A stretch of 64,000 nucleotides of DNA from Sinomicrobium sp. GTDB lineage: Bacteria > Bacteroidota > Bacteroidia > Flavobacteriales > Flavobacteriaceae. Position numbers and translations under genes: made by a program. The notes below the pieces were generated by a model. The model was not told where the DNA came from, did not search any database, and saw only the letters and a list, made by a program, of their open reading frames with translations. This document shows positions 9,651 to 19,102 of the stretch, one piece after another (within the stretch, counting starts at the first letter, position 1; every line of letters begins with the position of its first letter). The stretch is taken from contig JAJUFH010000005.1 in the NCBI GenBank assembly GCA_029266035.1, positions 62,001 to 126,000 on the forward strand, read 5' to 3'.

Positions 9651-11342
9651 TTACCTTATCAACTTCTTATACTTAATACGTTTAGGAGTCACATCGGTAC
9701 CGAGTCGCTTGCGTTTGTTCTCTTCGTAGTCGGAGAAGCCTCCTTCAAAGAAATACACTTCTGAGTTGCCTTCAAAAGCGAGAATGTGGGTACATATACG
9801 ATCTAAGAACCAGCGATCGTGTGAGATGACTACGGCACATCCCGCAAAATTTTCCAAGCCTTCTTCAAGCGCTCTAAGGGTGTTTACATCCAGATCGTTG
9901 GTGGGCTCGTCAAGTAGCAACACGTTTCCCTCTTCTTTGAGGGTCATCGCCAGGTGTAGCCTGTTGCGTTCTCCACCAGACAGGGTAGATACCTTTTTGT
10001 TTTGTTCACTTCCAGAAAAATTAAAACGACTGAGATAGGCTCGCGAGTTTACCTGCTTCCCTCCCATCATCACCAATTCCTGTCCGTCGGAAAAATTTTC
10101 CCATATCGACTTTTCAGGATCTATATCGGCATGACGCTGGTCCACATAAGCAATTTTTACGGTCTCCCCTACTTCAAACTGTCCTTTATCGGGGGTTTCT
10201 TCGCCCATGATCATTTTAAAGATAGTGGTCTTACCCGCTCCGTTCGGACCGATAATCCCCACAATACCGGCCTGTGGCAATTTAAAATTGAGATCGTCAT
10301 ACAGCAATTTTTCACCAAAAGCCTTGGCTACCCCTTTGGCTTCGATAACATTGGTACCCAATCGGGGGCCGTTAGGAATATAAATCTCCAGCTTTTCATC
10401 CAGCTGCTTTTGATCTTCGTTGAGTAATTTGTCGTAGTTGTTCAGACGTGCTTTTTGTTTGGCCTGACGTCCCTTTGGCGCCATACGCACCCATTCCAAC
10501 TCTCGTTCGAGTGTTTTTTGCCTTTTTGAAGCCTGTTTTTGTTCCTGAGCGAGTCGTTTCGCCTTTTGATCTAGCCAAGAAGAATAATTCCCTTTCCACG
10601 GTATACCTTCGCCGCGATCTAATTCCAGTATCCATCCGGCCACATTGTCTAAAAAGTAGCGGTCGTGGGTCACGGCTATTACCGTACCGCTGTACTGTTG
10701 AAGGTGCTGTTCCAGCCACAGTACCGACTCCGCGTCGAGGTGGTTGGTAGGTTCGTCGAGCAAGAGTACATCGGGCTGTTGCAACAACAGTCGACAGAGC
10801 GCCACCCTTCGGCGTTCTCCACCGGACAACACCTTTATCGGAGTTTCAGGATCTGGTGTACGCAATGCATCCATAGCAATTTCCAATTTGGTGTCGAGTT
10901 CCCAGGCATTGGTAGCGTCGATTTTGTCCTGCAATTCCGCCTGCCTGTCCATCAACTTCTGCATCTTGTCGGCATCTTCGTATACCTCAGGCAGTCCGAA
11001 CATATCGTTGATTTGGTTGTACTCGTCCAAAACAGCGACTACTTCGGCTACCCCCTCTTTTACGATTTCCAATACGGTTTTGCTCTCGTCCAGTTGCGGC
11101 TCTTGTTCGAGATACCCCACTGAATACCCCGGAGCAAATACTACATCGCCTTGGTAATTTTTCTCTACGCCGGCTATAATCTTCAACAAGGTAGATTTTC
11201 CCGAACCGTTAAGACCTAGTATACCGATCTTAGCTCCGTAGAAAAAACTCAAATAAATATCTTTGAGTACTGTTTTATTAGTACTCTGGTACGTTTTGGA
11301 AACGCCCGACATCGAAAAAATAACCTTTTTATCGTCTGACAT
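9651..11342 (-). CDS. ettA: Energy-dependent translational throttle protein EttA (ABC-F)
   Basis: Two Walker A motifs (GLNGSGKST, GPNGAGKT), two LSGGE signatures, ABC-F linker; 563 aa. Confidence 0.95.
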   Translation of the reverse strand: MSDDKKVIFSMSGVSKTYQSTNKTVLKDIYLSFFYGAKIGILGLNGSGKSTLLKIIAGVEKNYQGDVVFAPGYSVGYLEQEPQLDESKTVLEIVKEGVAEVVAVLDEYNQINDMFGLPEVYEDADKMQKLMDRQAELQDKIDATNAWELDTKLEIAMDALRTPDPETPIKVLSGGERRRVALCRLLLQQPDVLLLDEPTNHLDAESVLWLEQHLQQYSGTVIAVTHDRYFLDNVAGWILELDRGEGIPWKGNYSSWLDQKAKRLAQEQKQASKRQKTLERELEWVRMAPKGRQAKQKARLNNYDKLLNEDQKQLDEKLEIYIPNGPRLGTNVIEAKGVAKAFGEKLLYDDLNFKLPQAGIVGIIGPNGAGKTTIFKMIMGEETPDKGQFEVGETVKIAYVDQRHADIDPEKSIWENFSDGQELVMMGGKQVNSRAYLSRFNFSGSEQNKKVSTLSGGERNRLHLAMTLKEEGNVLLLDEPTNDLDVNTLRALEEGLENFAGCAVVISHDRWFLDRICTHILAFEGNSEVYFFEGGFSDYEENKRKRLGTDVTPKRIKYKKLIR

Positions 11343-11388
11343 TTTGTTGTATTAGTTTGTTCGTTTGTAGCTTTTTAGTCTTAAATAT

Positions 11389-11562
11389 CTAAACCCTCCC
11401 TTTGAGCGCATTAAAAATCCACGACATGGCAAAAAAGCCTATTCCTACTACCGAAAATCCTATGGCGTAATCTTGGTATTTCAACACTCCCAAGAGTACT
11501 AAAGCAGTACCTACGAGGAACATGATAAGGGAGGCCCAGCCAAATATGGTATTTTTATTCAT
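11389..11562 (-). CDS. CAL67264-like small membrane protein
   Basis: MNKNTIFGWASLIMFLVGTALVLLGVLKYQDYAIGFSVVGIGFFAMSWIFNALKGRV; two TM segments. Confidence 0.75.
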   Translation of the reverse strand: MNKNTIFGWASLIMFLVGTALVLLGVLKYQDYAIGFSVVGIGFFAMSWIFNALKGRV

Positions 11563-11664
11563 TCCCATTGTGATCTCTATTAAAAGGGGCAATTTACGGA
11601 ATATCCCCGGAACTTAGAACTTCGGGCTTCTTTTTGTATTTTAGCCTCATGCTAACTGAAAGCT

Positions 11665-13293
11665 ATGGATATCAATTTCAACAAGAACGAAGACCACAAC
11701 AAACTATTGGTCTCTGAATGCCGTAACAGGCTTGCACGTATCAAAAAAGGAGGCGGACAGCAACGTATAGACAAGCTGCATTCTGAAGGGAAAATAACAG
11801 CGAGAGAACGTATCGATTACCTATTAGACAAAAACAGTCAAAGTATAGAAATCGGTGCTTTTGCCGGAGATGGTATGTATGAAGAACACGGCGGTTGCCC
11901 TTCGGGGGGAGTGGTAGTCAAAATTGGATATATTAAAGGCAGGCAGTGTGTAGTAGTGGCCAACGACGCTACAGTAAAGGCTGGTGCCTGGTTTCCCATC
12001 ACCGGAAAAAAGAACCTGAGAGCTCAGGAAATCGCCATGGAAAATAGACTGCCCATCATCTATTTGGTAGACAGTGCCGGAGTATATCTTCCCATGCAAG
12101 ACGAGATTTTTCCCGACAAGGAGCACTTCGGACGTATTTTTAGGAACAACGCTGTGATGAGCAGTATGGGTATCGTACAGATTGCCGCGGTAATGGGTAG
12201 TTGTGTAGCAGGGGGTGCCTACCTTCCTATAATGAGTGATGAGGCACTTATTGTCGATAAAACGGGAAGTATATTTCTGGCGGGGAGCTATCTGGTAAAA
12301 GCTGCCATAGGCGAAAGCATAGACAACGAAAGCTTAGGAGGGGCCACTACGCATTGCGAGATAAGCGGGGTTACCGACTACAAAGCTAAGGACGATAAGG
12401 ATGCCTTGGATAAAATCAAAAATATAATAGATAAAATAGGAGACTATACCAAGGCGGGATTTAATCGTATCACTCCTTCCCTACCTTCCGAAAATCCGGA
12501 AGATATATATGGTATTCTCCCTCGATCGAGAGCCGATCAGTACGATATGAGAGAGATTATAAAACGCCTGGTCGACCGTTCGGAGTTTGAAGAGTACAAG
12601 GCTGGTTATGGCAAAACCCTACTCACTGGTTATGCCCGTATCGACGGCTGGGCTGTAGGCATAGTGGCCAATCAGCGGAAAGTAGTAAAAACCAAAAAGG
12701 GAGAAATGCAGTTCGGAGGAGTGATTTACTCCGACAGTGCCGACAAAGCCACTCGATTTATCGCCAACTGCAATCAGAAAAAGATTCCCCTTATCTTTCT
12801 ACAGGACGTCACCGGTTTTATGGTGGGTAGTAAAAGCGAGCACGGCGGTATCATAAAAGACGGAGCCAAAATGGTCAATGCCGTGAGCAATAGTGTAGTA
12901 CCAAAGTTTACCGTAGTAATAGGCAATTCATACGGAGCCGGAAACTACGCCATGTGCGGAAAGGCCTACGACCCCCGACTTATCTTTGCCTGGCCCAGCG
13001 CCGAACTGGCAGTTATGGGAGGTGCACAGGCAGCAAAAGTATTGCTACAAATAGAAAAAGCCTCCCTGAAGAAAAAGGGAGTGCCTATCACCGAAGAGAG
13101 AGAAGCAGCGATGTTCAACGATATAAAATCTCGCTACGACCAACAGACCTCCCCCTATTATGCCGCAGCGAGATTGTGGACCGATGCTGTGATAGACCCT
13201 GCAGATACCAGAAAATGGATCAGCATGGGAATAGAAGCCGCAGACCATGCTCCTATTGAAAGACCTTATAACCCGGGAGTGATTCAGGTATGA
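11665..13293 (+). CDS. Acyl-CoA carboxylase carboxyltransferase subunit beta (MCC/PCC type)
   Basis: RIDKLHSEGKITARERIDYLLD, GGCPSGGVV, GNSYGAGNYAMCGKAYDPRLIFAWPSAELAVMGG. Confidence 0.94.
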   Translation: MDINFNKNEDHNKLLVSECRNRLARIKKGGGQQRIDKLHSEGKITARERIDYLLDKNSQSIEIGAFAGDGMYEEHGGCPSGGVVVKIGYIKGRQCVVVANDATVKAGAWFPITGKKNLRAQEIAMENRLPIIYLVDSAGVYLPMQDEIFPDKEHFGRIFRNNAVMSSMGIVQIAAVMGSCVAGGAYLPIMSDEALIVDKTGSIFLAGSYLVKAAIGESIDNESLGGATTHCEISGVTDYKAKDDKDALDKIKNIIDKIGDYTKAGFNRITPSLPSENPEDIYGILPRSRADQYDMREIIKRLVDRSEFEEYKAGYGKTLLTGYARIDGWAVGIVANQRKVVKTKKGEMQFGGVIYSDSADKATRFIANCNQKKIPLIFLQDVTGFMVGSKSEHGGIIKDGAKMVNAVSNSVVPKFTVVIGNSYGAGNYAMCGKAYDPRLIFAWPSAELAVMGGAQAAKVLLQIEKASLKKKGVPITEEREAAMFNDIKSRYDQQTSPYYAAARLWTDAVIDPADTRKWISMGIEAADHAPIERPYNPGVIQV

Positions 13294-13347
13294 CAGAAAA
13301 CGGACTTCTCCTTGTAGAATGTCTCTAAAAACAAACCCTTTAACACC

Positions 13348-14985
13348 ATGAAAAAAAATTTCTATCTACTACTGATAAGTATCGGATTTCAAACCGCTAC
13401 AGCTCAACTTTTGCATGAGAAAGATCGCTATACTCGAGGTGATACTCTGAGAGGATCGCTGCGCACAGAGCGCAATTTCGATGTAAGAGCCTATCACCTC
13501 AATATCACGGTAAACCCAGACAAACATTACATCTACGGATACAATCGCATAGTATTTGTCCCTCAGCAAAAACTAAATACCATACAAATTGACCTTTTCG
13601 ACAATTTGCAGGTCGATTCTATTGTTGCCCACGGACAACAACTGACTTATCGTCGGGAGTTTAATGCAGTGTTTATAGATTACCCTAAAGGCTTTGCCAA
13701 CAACAAAAAAGACAGTATTACTTTCTATTATTCCGGACAGCCTGTTACCGCAAAAAGAGCGCCCTGGGACGGTGGCTTCGACTGGAAGACAGACAATAAC
13801 GGAAATCCCTGGATCGCCACTGCGGTACAAGGGCTCGGAGCCAGTGCCTGGTGGCCGAATAAAGACCACCAAAGCGATGAACCAGAAGATGGTATGACTA
13901 TAAAAGTAGCTGTTCCCAACCGACTGATGAATGTTTCCAACGGAAGACTTACTGGCAAAAAAGATCTTGGAAATGGCTATACTCGATGGGACTGGAAAGT
14001 GATAAACCCTATCAACAATTACGACGTGGCACTCAATATAGGCGATTATGCGCATTTTGGAGAAAACTACAAGGGATTGGACATGGATTTCTATGTGTTG
14101 AGTTATAATTTAAACAAAGCAAAAAAACACTTTGAAGAAGTGAAACTCATGATGGACTGCTTTCAGGAAAAGTTCGGGGAGTACCCTTTTAAGGAAGACA
14201 GTTACAAACTGGTAGAAACCGCCCACCTCGGTATGGAACACCAAAGTGCTGTCGCCTATGGAAACCGATATATGGAAGGTTATCTCGGCCGAGATCTCTC
14301 CGGAACGGGGATAGGGACTAAATGGGACTATATCATCGTTCACGAATCCGGACACGAGTGGTTTGGCAACAGCATTACCGCTGCCGATATTGCCGATATG
14401 TGGATACACGAAGGCTTTACGTCATACAGTGAGTCGGTTTATGTAGAATGTCGATGGGGATATGAAGACGGACAGAAATACATCAATGGACTTAGCAGAA
14501 ATGTGAGAAACGACCGTCCTATTATCGGCGATTACGGGGTGAACAAGGAAGGTTCGGGAGATATGTATCCAAAAGGAGCACTTATGCTCAATACCATAAG
14601 ACATATAGTAAACGATGACGAGGCTTGGTGGAAATTGATAAAAGACTACAGTGAGACTTTTAAACACATGATAGTAGATACCGATATGGTGGTCAATTTC
14701 TTTGAACACGAAACCGGTATCGAGCTAAAACCGGTATTCGACCAATACCTCCGCTACAAAGACATTCCCGTTTTAGAACTTAAAACAGAAAACAGTATCA
14801 CCTCTTACCGCTGGGCAGTTGATGTAAACAATTTTAAAATGCCGGTAGATATCACTGTCAAAGACCAAGAGAAAAGGCTTCACCCCACTACTCAATGGCA
14901 GCAATTGGATGAAGCCTTAAATTCTGATGATATAAAAGTGGCTACGGATAAATTCTTTATTGGGGTTGAGGTTGTTGGTTATTAG
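13348..14985 (+). CDS. M1-family metallopeptidase (aminopeptidase N-like)
   Basis: HESGHEWFGNSITAADIADMWIHEGF (HExxH-18-E); signal peptide. Confidence 0.93.
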   Translation: MKKNFYLLLISIGFQTATAQLLHEKDRYTRGDTLRGSLRTERNFDVRAYHLNITVNPDKHYIYGYNRIVFVPQQKLNTIQIDLFDNLQVDSIVAHGQQLTYRREFNAVFIDYPKGFANNKKDSITFYYSGQPVTAKRAPWDGGFDWKTDNNGNPWIATAVQGLGASAWWPNKDHQSDEPEDGMTIKVAVPNRLMNVSNGRLTGKKDLGNGYTRWDWKVINPINNYDVALNIGDYAHFGENYKGLDMDFYVLSYNLNKAKKHFEEVKLMMDCFQEKFGEYPFKEDSYKLVETAHLGMEHQSAVAYGNRYMEGYLGRDLSGTGIGTKWDYIIVHESGHEWFGNSITAADIADMWIHEGFTSYSESVYVECRWGYEDGQKYINGLSRNVRNDRPIIGDYGVNKEGSGDMYPKGALMLNTIRHIVNDDEAWWKLIKDYSETFKHMIVDTDMVVNFFEHETGIELKPVFDQYLRYKDIPVLELKTENSITSYRWAVDVNNFKMPVDITVKDQEKRLHPTTQWQQLDEALNSDDIKVATDKFFIGVEVVGY

Positions 14986-15017
14986 GCTACTAAGTTATTA
15001 GGTTAGTTAGTCAGCAC

Positions 15018-15081
15018 TCAATAACCCAATAACCCAATAACCCAATAACCCAATAACTCATTAACTCAATAACCCCATAAC
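15018..15081. repeat. 8-bp tandem repeat (AATAACCC)n between convergent peptidase genes
   Basis: caataacccaataacccaataacccaataacccaataactcattaactcaataacccc read directly. Confidence 0.85.
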
Positions 15082-17508
15082 TTACTCCCCCTTATTCTTC
15101 ACATATTTCTCCAACCACTGATCTTGTTCCCACAGTACGTGGAGTACAGATTCTAAGGCAGTGTAACCGTGACTTTCCATAGGGAGCATCACCAGTCGTG
15201 CCGGAGCACCAAAACCTTTCAAAGCATTGAAGTAGCGCTCGCTCTGCATGGGGTAAGTTCCCGAATTGTTGTCGGCCACGCCGTGGATCAGCAATAGCGG
15301 AGTTTTCATTTTATCAGCGTGCATAAAAGGCGACATCCCGTTGTATATCTCGGGGGCCTCCCAGTAATTTCTCACTTCACTTTGAAATCCGAAAGGTGTT
15401 AAGGTACGGTTGTATGCCCCACTGCGCGCAATACCCGCAGCAAACAGATTGGAATGCGTGAGCAGGTTGGCTGTCATAAAAGCCCCATACGAATGTCCAC
15501 CCACAGCTACTCGATTACGGTCAATATATCCCAGGGCATCTACGGCGTCTATGGCAGCTTTTGCATTGGCTACCAACTGCTCTCTAAAGGTGTCGTTTGG
15601 CTCTTGGTCGCCCTCACCAATGATAGGGAATGCCGCCTTGTCTAATACTGCATAACCTCTGGTAATCCAGTAAACCGGAGAGCCATAGCTGGGATAAGTA
15701 AACGAATTAGCATTGGCGGTAGTCTGAGCGGCACTGTTTCTGTCTTTGTACTCCCGAGGGTATGCCCAGAGTATCATGGGAAGCTTTTCTTTTTTGTCCA
15801 TGTCGTATCCCGGAGGCAGATAGAGCGTACCACTCAATTCTAGTCCGTCGCCTCGTTTATAACTAATCACTTCCTTATAGGCATCCTTAATACTCTCGAA
15901 AGGGTTTTTGAAATCGGTAACAGGAATGGGAGCTATTCGCTTACGAAGGTTACGTATAAAATAATTGGGATACTCGCTGCTAGATTCTATACGTACGAGC
16001 AACTCGCCTCTTTGGGCGTCTATCAAAGCACTGATTTCCTCCAACTTATCGGTAAAAGCCGATTGATACAATCGGTTTGTCTTGAGATTGGAAAGGTCTA
16101 TTTCGTCCACAAAGGGGAATTGTCCTTTTTCAGAATAGCCATCACCTATAAGATAAGCCTTAGATCCGTCCATCTTTAGCACTCTTACTCCGTATTGGTT
16201 TTCTTCAGTTTGAAATTTACCCGGGTCGCTATAGCGATCTTGGTAATTCCTGTCAGATATTACTCTTCCCTGTTTTCCTGGAGTAGAAGGATTAAAAACA
16301 TAGGTTTTAGTATTCCTGTTTACCCTCCAGGAATCTGTAATCACCGCATAATGGTCGTTGCCCCAGATAATATTAGAAAAGCGATTTACCGTCTTTACGA
16401 GCGATACGGGCTGCCCGCTAAAAGGGGCATCTAGGGTAAATAATTCATCTCTGAAAGGTACTTCCTTAGCCGGATCTCCCCCATCGAGGGCCACTACCCA
16501 AGCAAGAGTAGCAGGTTGGTCGGTGCGCCAGCTGATGTTTCGCTTTCCAGTATGCGTAGCCATAAAGCCCTGTGGTAAATCTTCGATAAGCGGAGTTTCT
16601 TCTATGGTTTTTACCAGAGCTCCTGCCGCGTCGTATACCGCAGTAGTTCTGGGAAAACGACTAAGGGGAACGATATACGAAAACGGGCGTTGTACAGTGA
16701 CTACTTTGACGTACTTTCCGTCTGGAGAAAAACTCAAACTGTTGTACATTGCTTTCTCTTTCCACAGAGTCTGGGTACCGTCCAAGTCCAACTTATACAG
16801 CTCTGAGGTTGCCAATACCTCAAAATTGTATTCGTCATTTTTGTTTTTCAACAAATCTTGATAAGTTCTATTTTGGGCCAATACACCACTACTCACGGTA
16901 ATGGTAGGTCCTTCAGGAACCATCTCTTCTTCGTCTATCAATTGCGGACGCTCTTTGGGCAACATACGCACCAGCATCGACTTCCCGTCTTTAAACCAGC
17001 TGATGGGATTACCCATATTGGCATTTGCTGTAGCATCGGTAAGTCTTTTTGCCGTGGCCGAAGCTATGTCGAGCACCCATATCTCTACACCATTTGCTGC
17101 CGTATGTGTAAATGCCAGTTTTTTCTCGTCGGGAGAAAAGCGGAAATTGGCAAGTCTGGCATTTTCGGGCAAACCCTGTACTTGTTTTGCTTCAGGACCT
17201 TTTATTTTCTTTATCTCTATATTGTTGTAATACCTCGCTCTGCTGGAGATATTGGTCTTCGGATTGATGCGAAGCCCTGCCAAGCGCAATTCGTCTTCGG
17301 AGAGTTCCGCTATGGTTTTAAAACTGTTGCGATACAGCAGCAGCATATTTTCCTTTTTGCTGTCGGTCATTACCGAAGGCGGTCTCTTTATATCGACCAA
17401 GTCGACAATTTCTTTAGGAGGTTTTTGATAGGTCAGGTGTTCTTGTGCTACAACGGGTATCGACAATCCAATACACAAGCTGTAGAGTAAAAGTAATCTG
17501 AATTTCAT
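15082..17508 (-). CDS. S9-family (prolyl-oligopeptidase-like) peptidase, secreted
   Basis: GGHSYGAFMTANLLTHSNLFAAGIARSGAYNRTLTPFGFQ; GVADNNSGTYPMQSERYFNAL; MLPMESHGY. Confidence 0.92.
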   Translation of the reverse strand: MKFRLLLLYSLCIGLSIPVVAQEHLTYQKPPKEIVDLVDIKRPPSVMTDSKKENMLLLYRNSFKTIAELSEDELRLAGLRINPKTNISSRARYYNNIEIKKIKGPEAKQVQGLPENARLANFRFSPDEKKLAFTHTAANGVEIWVLDIASATAKRLTDATANANMGNPISWFKDGKSMLVRMLPKERPQLIDEEEMVPEGPTITVSSGVLAQNRTYQDLLKNKNDEYNFEVLATSELYKLDLDGTQTLWKEKAMYNSLSFSPDGKYVKVVTVQRPFSYIVPLSRFPRTTAVYDAAGALVKTIEETPLIEDLPQGFMATHTGKRNISWRTDQPATLAWVVALDGGDPAKEVPFRDELFTLDAPFSGQPVSLVKTVNRFSNIIWGNDHYAVITDSWRVNRNTKTYVFNPSTPGKQGRVISDRNYQDRYSDPGKFQTEENQYGVRVLKMDGSKAYLIGDGYSEKGQFPFVDEIDLSNLKTNRLYQSAFTDKLEEISALIDAQRGELLVRIESSSEYPNYFIRNLRKRIAPIPVTDFKNPFESIKDAYKEVISYKRGDGLELSGTLYLPPGYDMDKKEKLPMILWAYPREYKDRNSAAQTTANANSFTYPSYGSPVYWITRGYAVLDKAAFPIIGEGDQEPNDTFREQLVANAKAAIDAVDALGYIDRNRVAVGGHSYGAFMTANLLTHSNLFAAGIARSGAYNRTLTPFGFQSEVRNYWEAPEIYNGMSPFMHADKMKTPLLLIHGVADNNSGTYPMQSERYFNALKGFGAPARLVMLPMESHGYTALESVLHVLWEQDQWLEKYVKNKGE

Positions 17509-17540
17509 AAAAATATTTTTTAGGTCAAGGAATAAATATA

Positions 17541-17569
17541 CAAAAGCCGCCGCAAAAAATACGGCGGCT
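17541..17569 (-). terminator. Rho-independent terminator after the susD-like gene
   Basis: AGCCGCCG-tattttttg-CGGCGGCT followed by TTTT on the minus strand. Confidence 0.75.
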
Positions 17570-17598
17570 TAGTAAAAATTAAGCTTAAATTTGTTCCG

Positions 17599-19086
17599 CT
17601 ATAGCGGATTTTGGTCTATCTCTGGGTTGGCGTTAATTTCCTGTATTGGAATGGCCCATTGCCAACGACTATCATTAGCTTCTACTTCCCAAAGATTGTT
17701 GATTACACTTCCTACAGCATTGGTGCCGTTGCGATCAACTTTTCTTCCGAGGCGTTTTAAGTCAAAAAATCGGAAACCTTCTCCCCATAGCTCCATACGT
17801 CTTTGTATGAGAATTTCTTCGTAATAGGCCTCACCAGTAATAGAAAATCCGGAAAAATCTGGATCTCTGGCTTCTACGAGTTCTTCCAATATTGCTTTTG
17901 ATCCAGGTTCATCTCCGTTTTGGTATTTTGCTTCGGCCTCTATCAGATACATTTCTGCAACTCTCATGAAAGGAACATCACCCAAACTAGATGCCGTAGA
18001 TTCAGACAAAAACTTTTGGGAGGTATAGGGAAACTTGCTAAAGTTATCTGGTAGATTCAACTCTTCGTGCTCTCCGGTAGGATCTACCAGTTGTTTTCTG
18101 ACATCACTATCAGGAAAAGCATCATACAAGTTGACATTCATGACCTTTGGAGCTTGTCTAATTTGGGTAGAATTGTAGTTTCTAGACATATAGGCGTGAA
18201 AGTTTCCAAAATAATCAGTTTGATCTTCACGTATGTGTACACCCCACATCCACTCCGGATTGGTATAATCGTTAAAGCCCATTTTGTAATCTTCTACAGA
18301 CATCAAGCTATAGCCTTCTCTCGCCATCGCGGCATACTGTTCAGCTTTCAGGTAATCCTGCTGTACCAATGCCACACGAGCCATCAGTCCGCGAACGTTG
18401 CTTACTGAGAAGTGCGAATTATTGTCTTGGTCTGCATTTTCGAGACGCTTTTCAGCCTCCTCAAGATCGCTCCATATTTGTGCATAAACTTCTTCCACAG
18501 TAGCTCTTGGCTTAGGGTCTCTATCTTCGGGATCGGTCTGAATAAGCACTCCCTGATTGCTGTTATCGCCCCCCATCACATAGCGTTTACCGTAGGTTTG
18601 CACCAATTGAAAATGACCAAAAGCACGATAAGCATAAGCTTCTCCCATCACTTTTTCAAGCAATTCCTGATCACCTTCGGCGTCGCCTCCATTGACGATA
18701 ATCAGGTTGGCATTTTTTATCATAGAATACCAAAAATTCCATGGATAGGCAGTATAGGTAGACGATTCATTATCGGTGTGTAACCAGCGTAGAATATCTC
18801 TAAACCAGCCATTACCTGTAGTTGGAAAAATCAAATCTTCCCCCATAACATCTGCATTGATGATTTGGGCAGTATAACCGTTTTGTCCCTGACTGTCATT
18901 CTGCCTTACATACATATTTCTATGCATACCATTGATGGCGGCATAGAGATTCTCCACTGTAGAGTACACGTCCTCTTCTTTGACAGAATCGGTAGGGTTT
19001 ATATCCAGAAAGTCATCACTACACGAGCCGAGCATCAAACTGCTGAAAAATGCAATATATATAATTTGAAATTTATTTTTTTTCAT
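17599..19086 (-). CDS. RagB/SusD family nutrient-uptake outer membrane lipoprotein
   Basis: MKKNKFQIIYIAFFSSLMLGSCSDDFLDINPTDSV...; AEAYAYRAFGHFQLVQTYG; start refined. Confidence 0.94.
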   Translation of the reverse strand: MKKNKFQIIYIAFFSSLMLGSCSDDFLDINPTDSVKEEDVYSTVENLYAAINGMHRNMYVRQNDSQGQNGYTAQIINADVMGEDLIFPTTGNGWFRDILRWLHTDNESSTYTAYPWNFWYSMIKNANLIIVNGGDAEGDQELLEKVMGEAYAYRAFGHFQLVQTYGKRYVMGGDNSNQGVLIQTDPEDRDPKPRATVEEVYAQIWSDLEEAEKRLENADQDNNSHFSVSNVRGLMARVALVQQDYLKAEQYAAMAREGYSLMSVEDYKMGFNDYTNPEWMWGVHIREDQTDYFGNFHAYMSRNYNSTQIRQAPKVMNVNLYDAFPDSDVRKQLVDPTGEHEELNLPDNFSKFPYTSQKFLSESTASSLGDVPFMRVAEMYLIEAEAKYQNGDEPGSKAILEELVEARDPDFSGFSITGEAYYEEILIQRRMELWGEGFRFFDLKRLGRKVDRNGTNAVGSVINNLWEVEANDSRWQWAIPIQEINANPEIDQNPL

Positions 19087-19102
19087 CTTTCTGATTTTTG
19101 AG

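Noticed and set aside
15410-17490. Plus-strand ORFs opposite the S9 peptidase gene (e.g. 16858-17490, 210 aa)
   Set aside because: Antisense to a well-supported CDS; composition is that of a complementary-strand shadow ORF.
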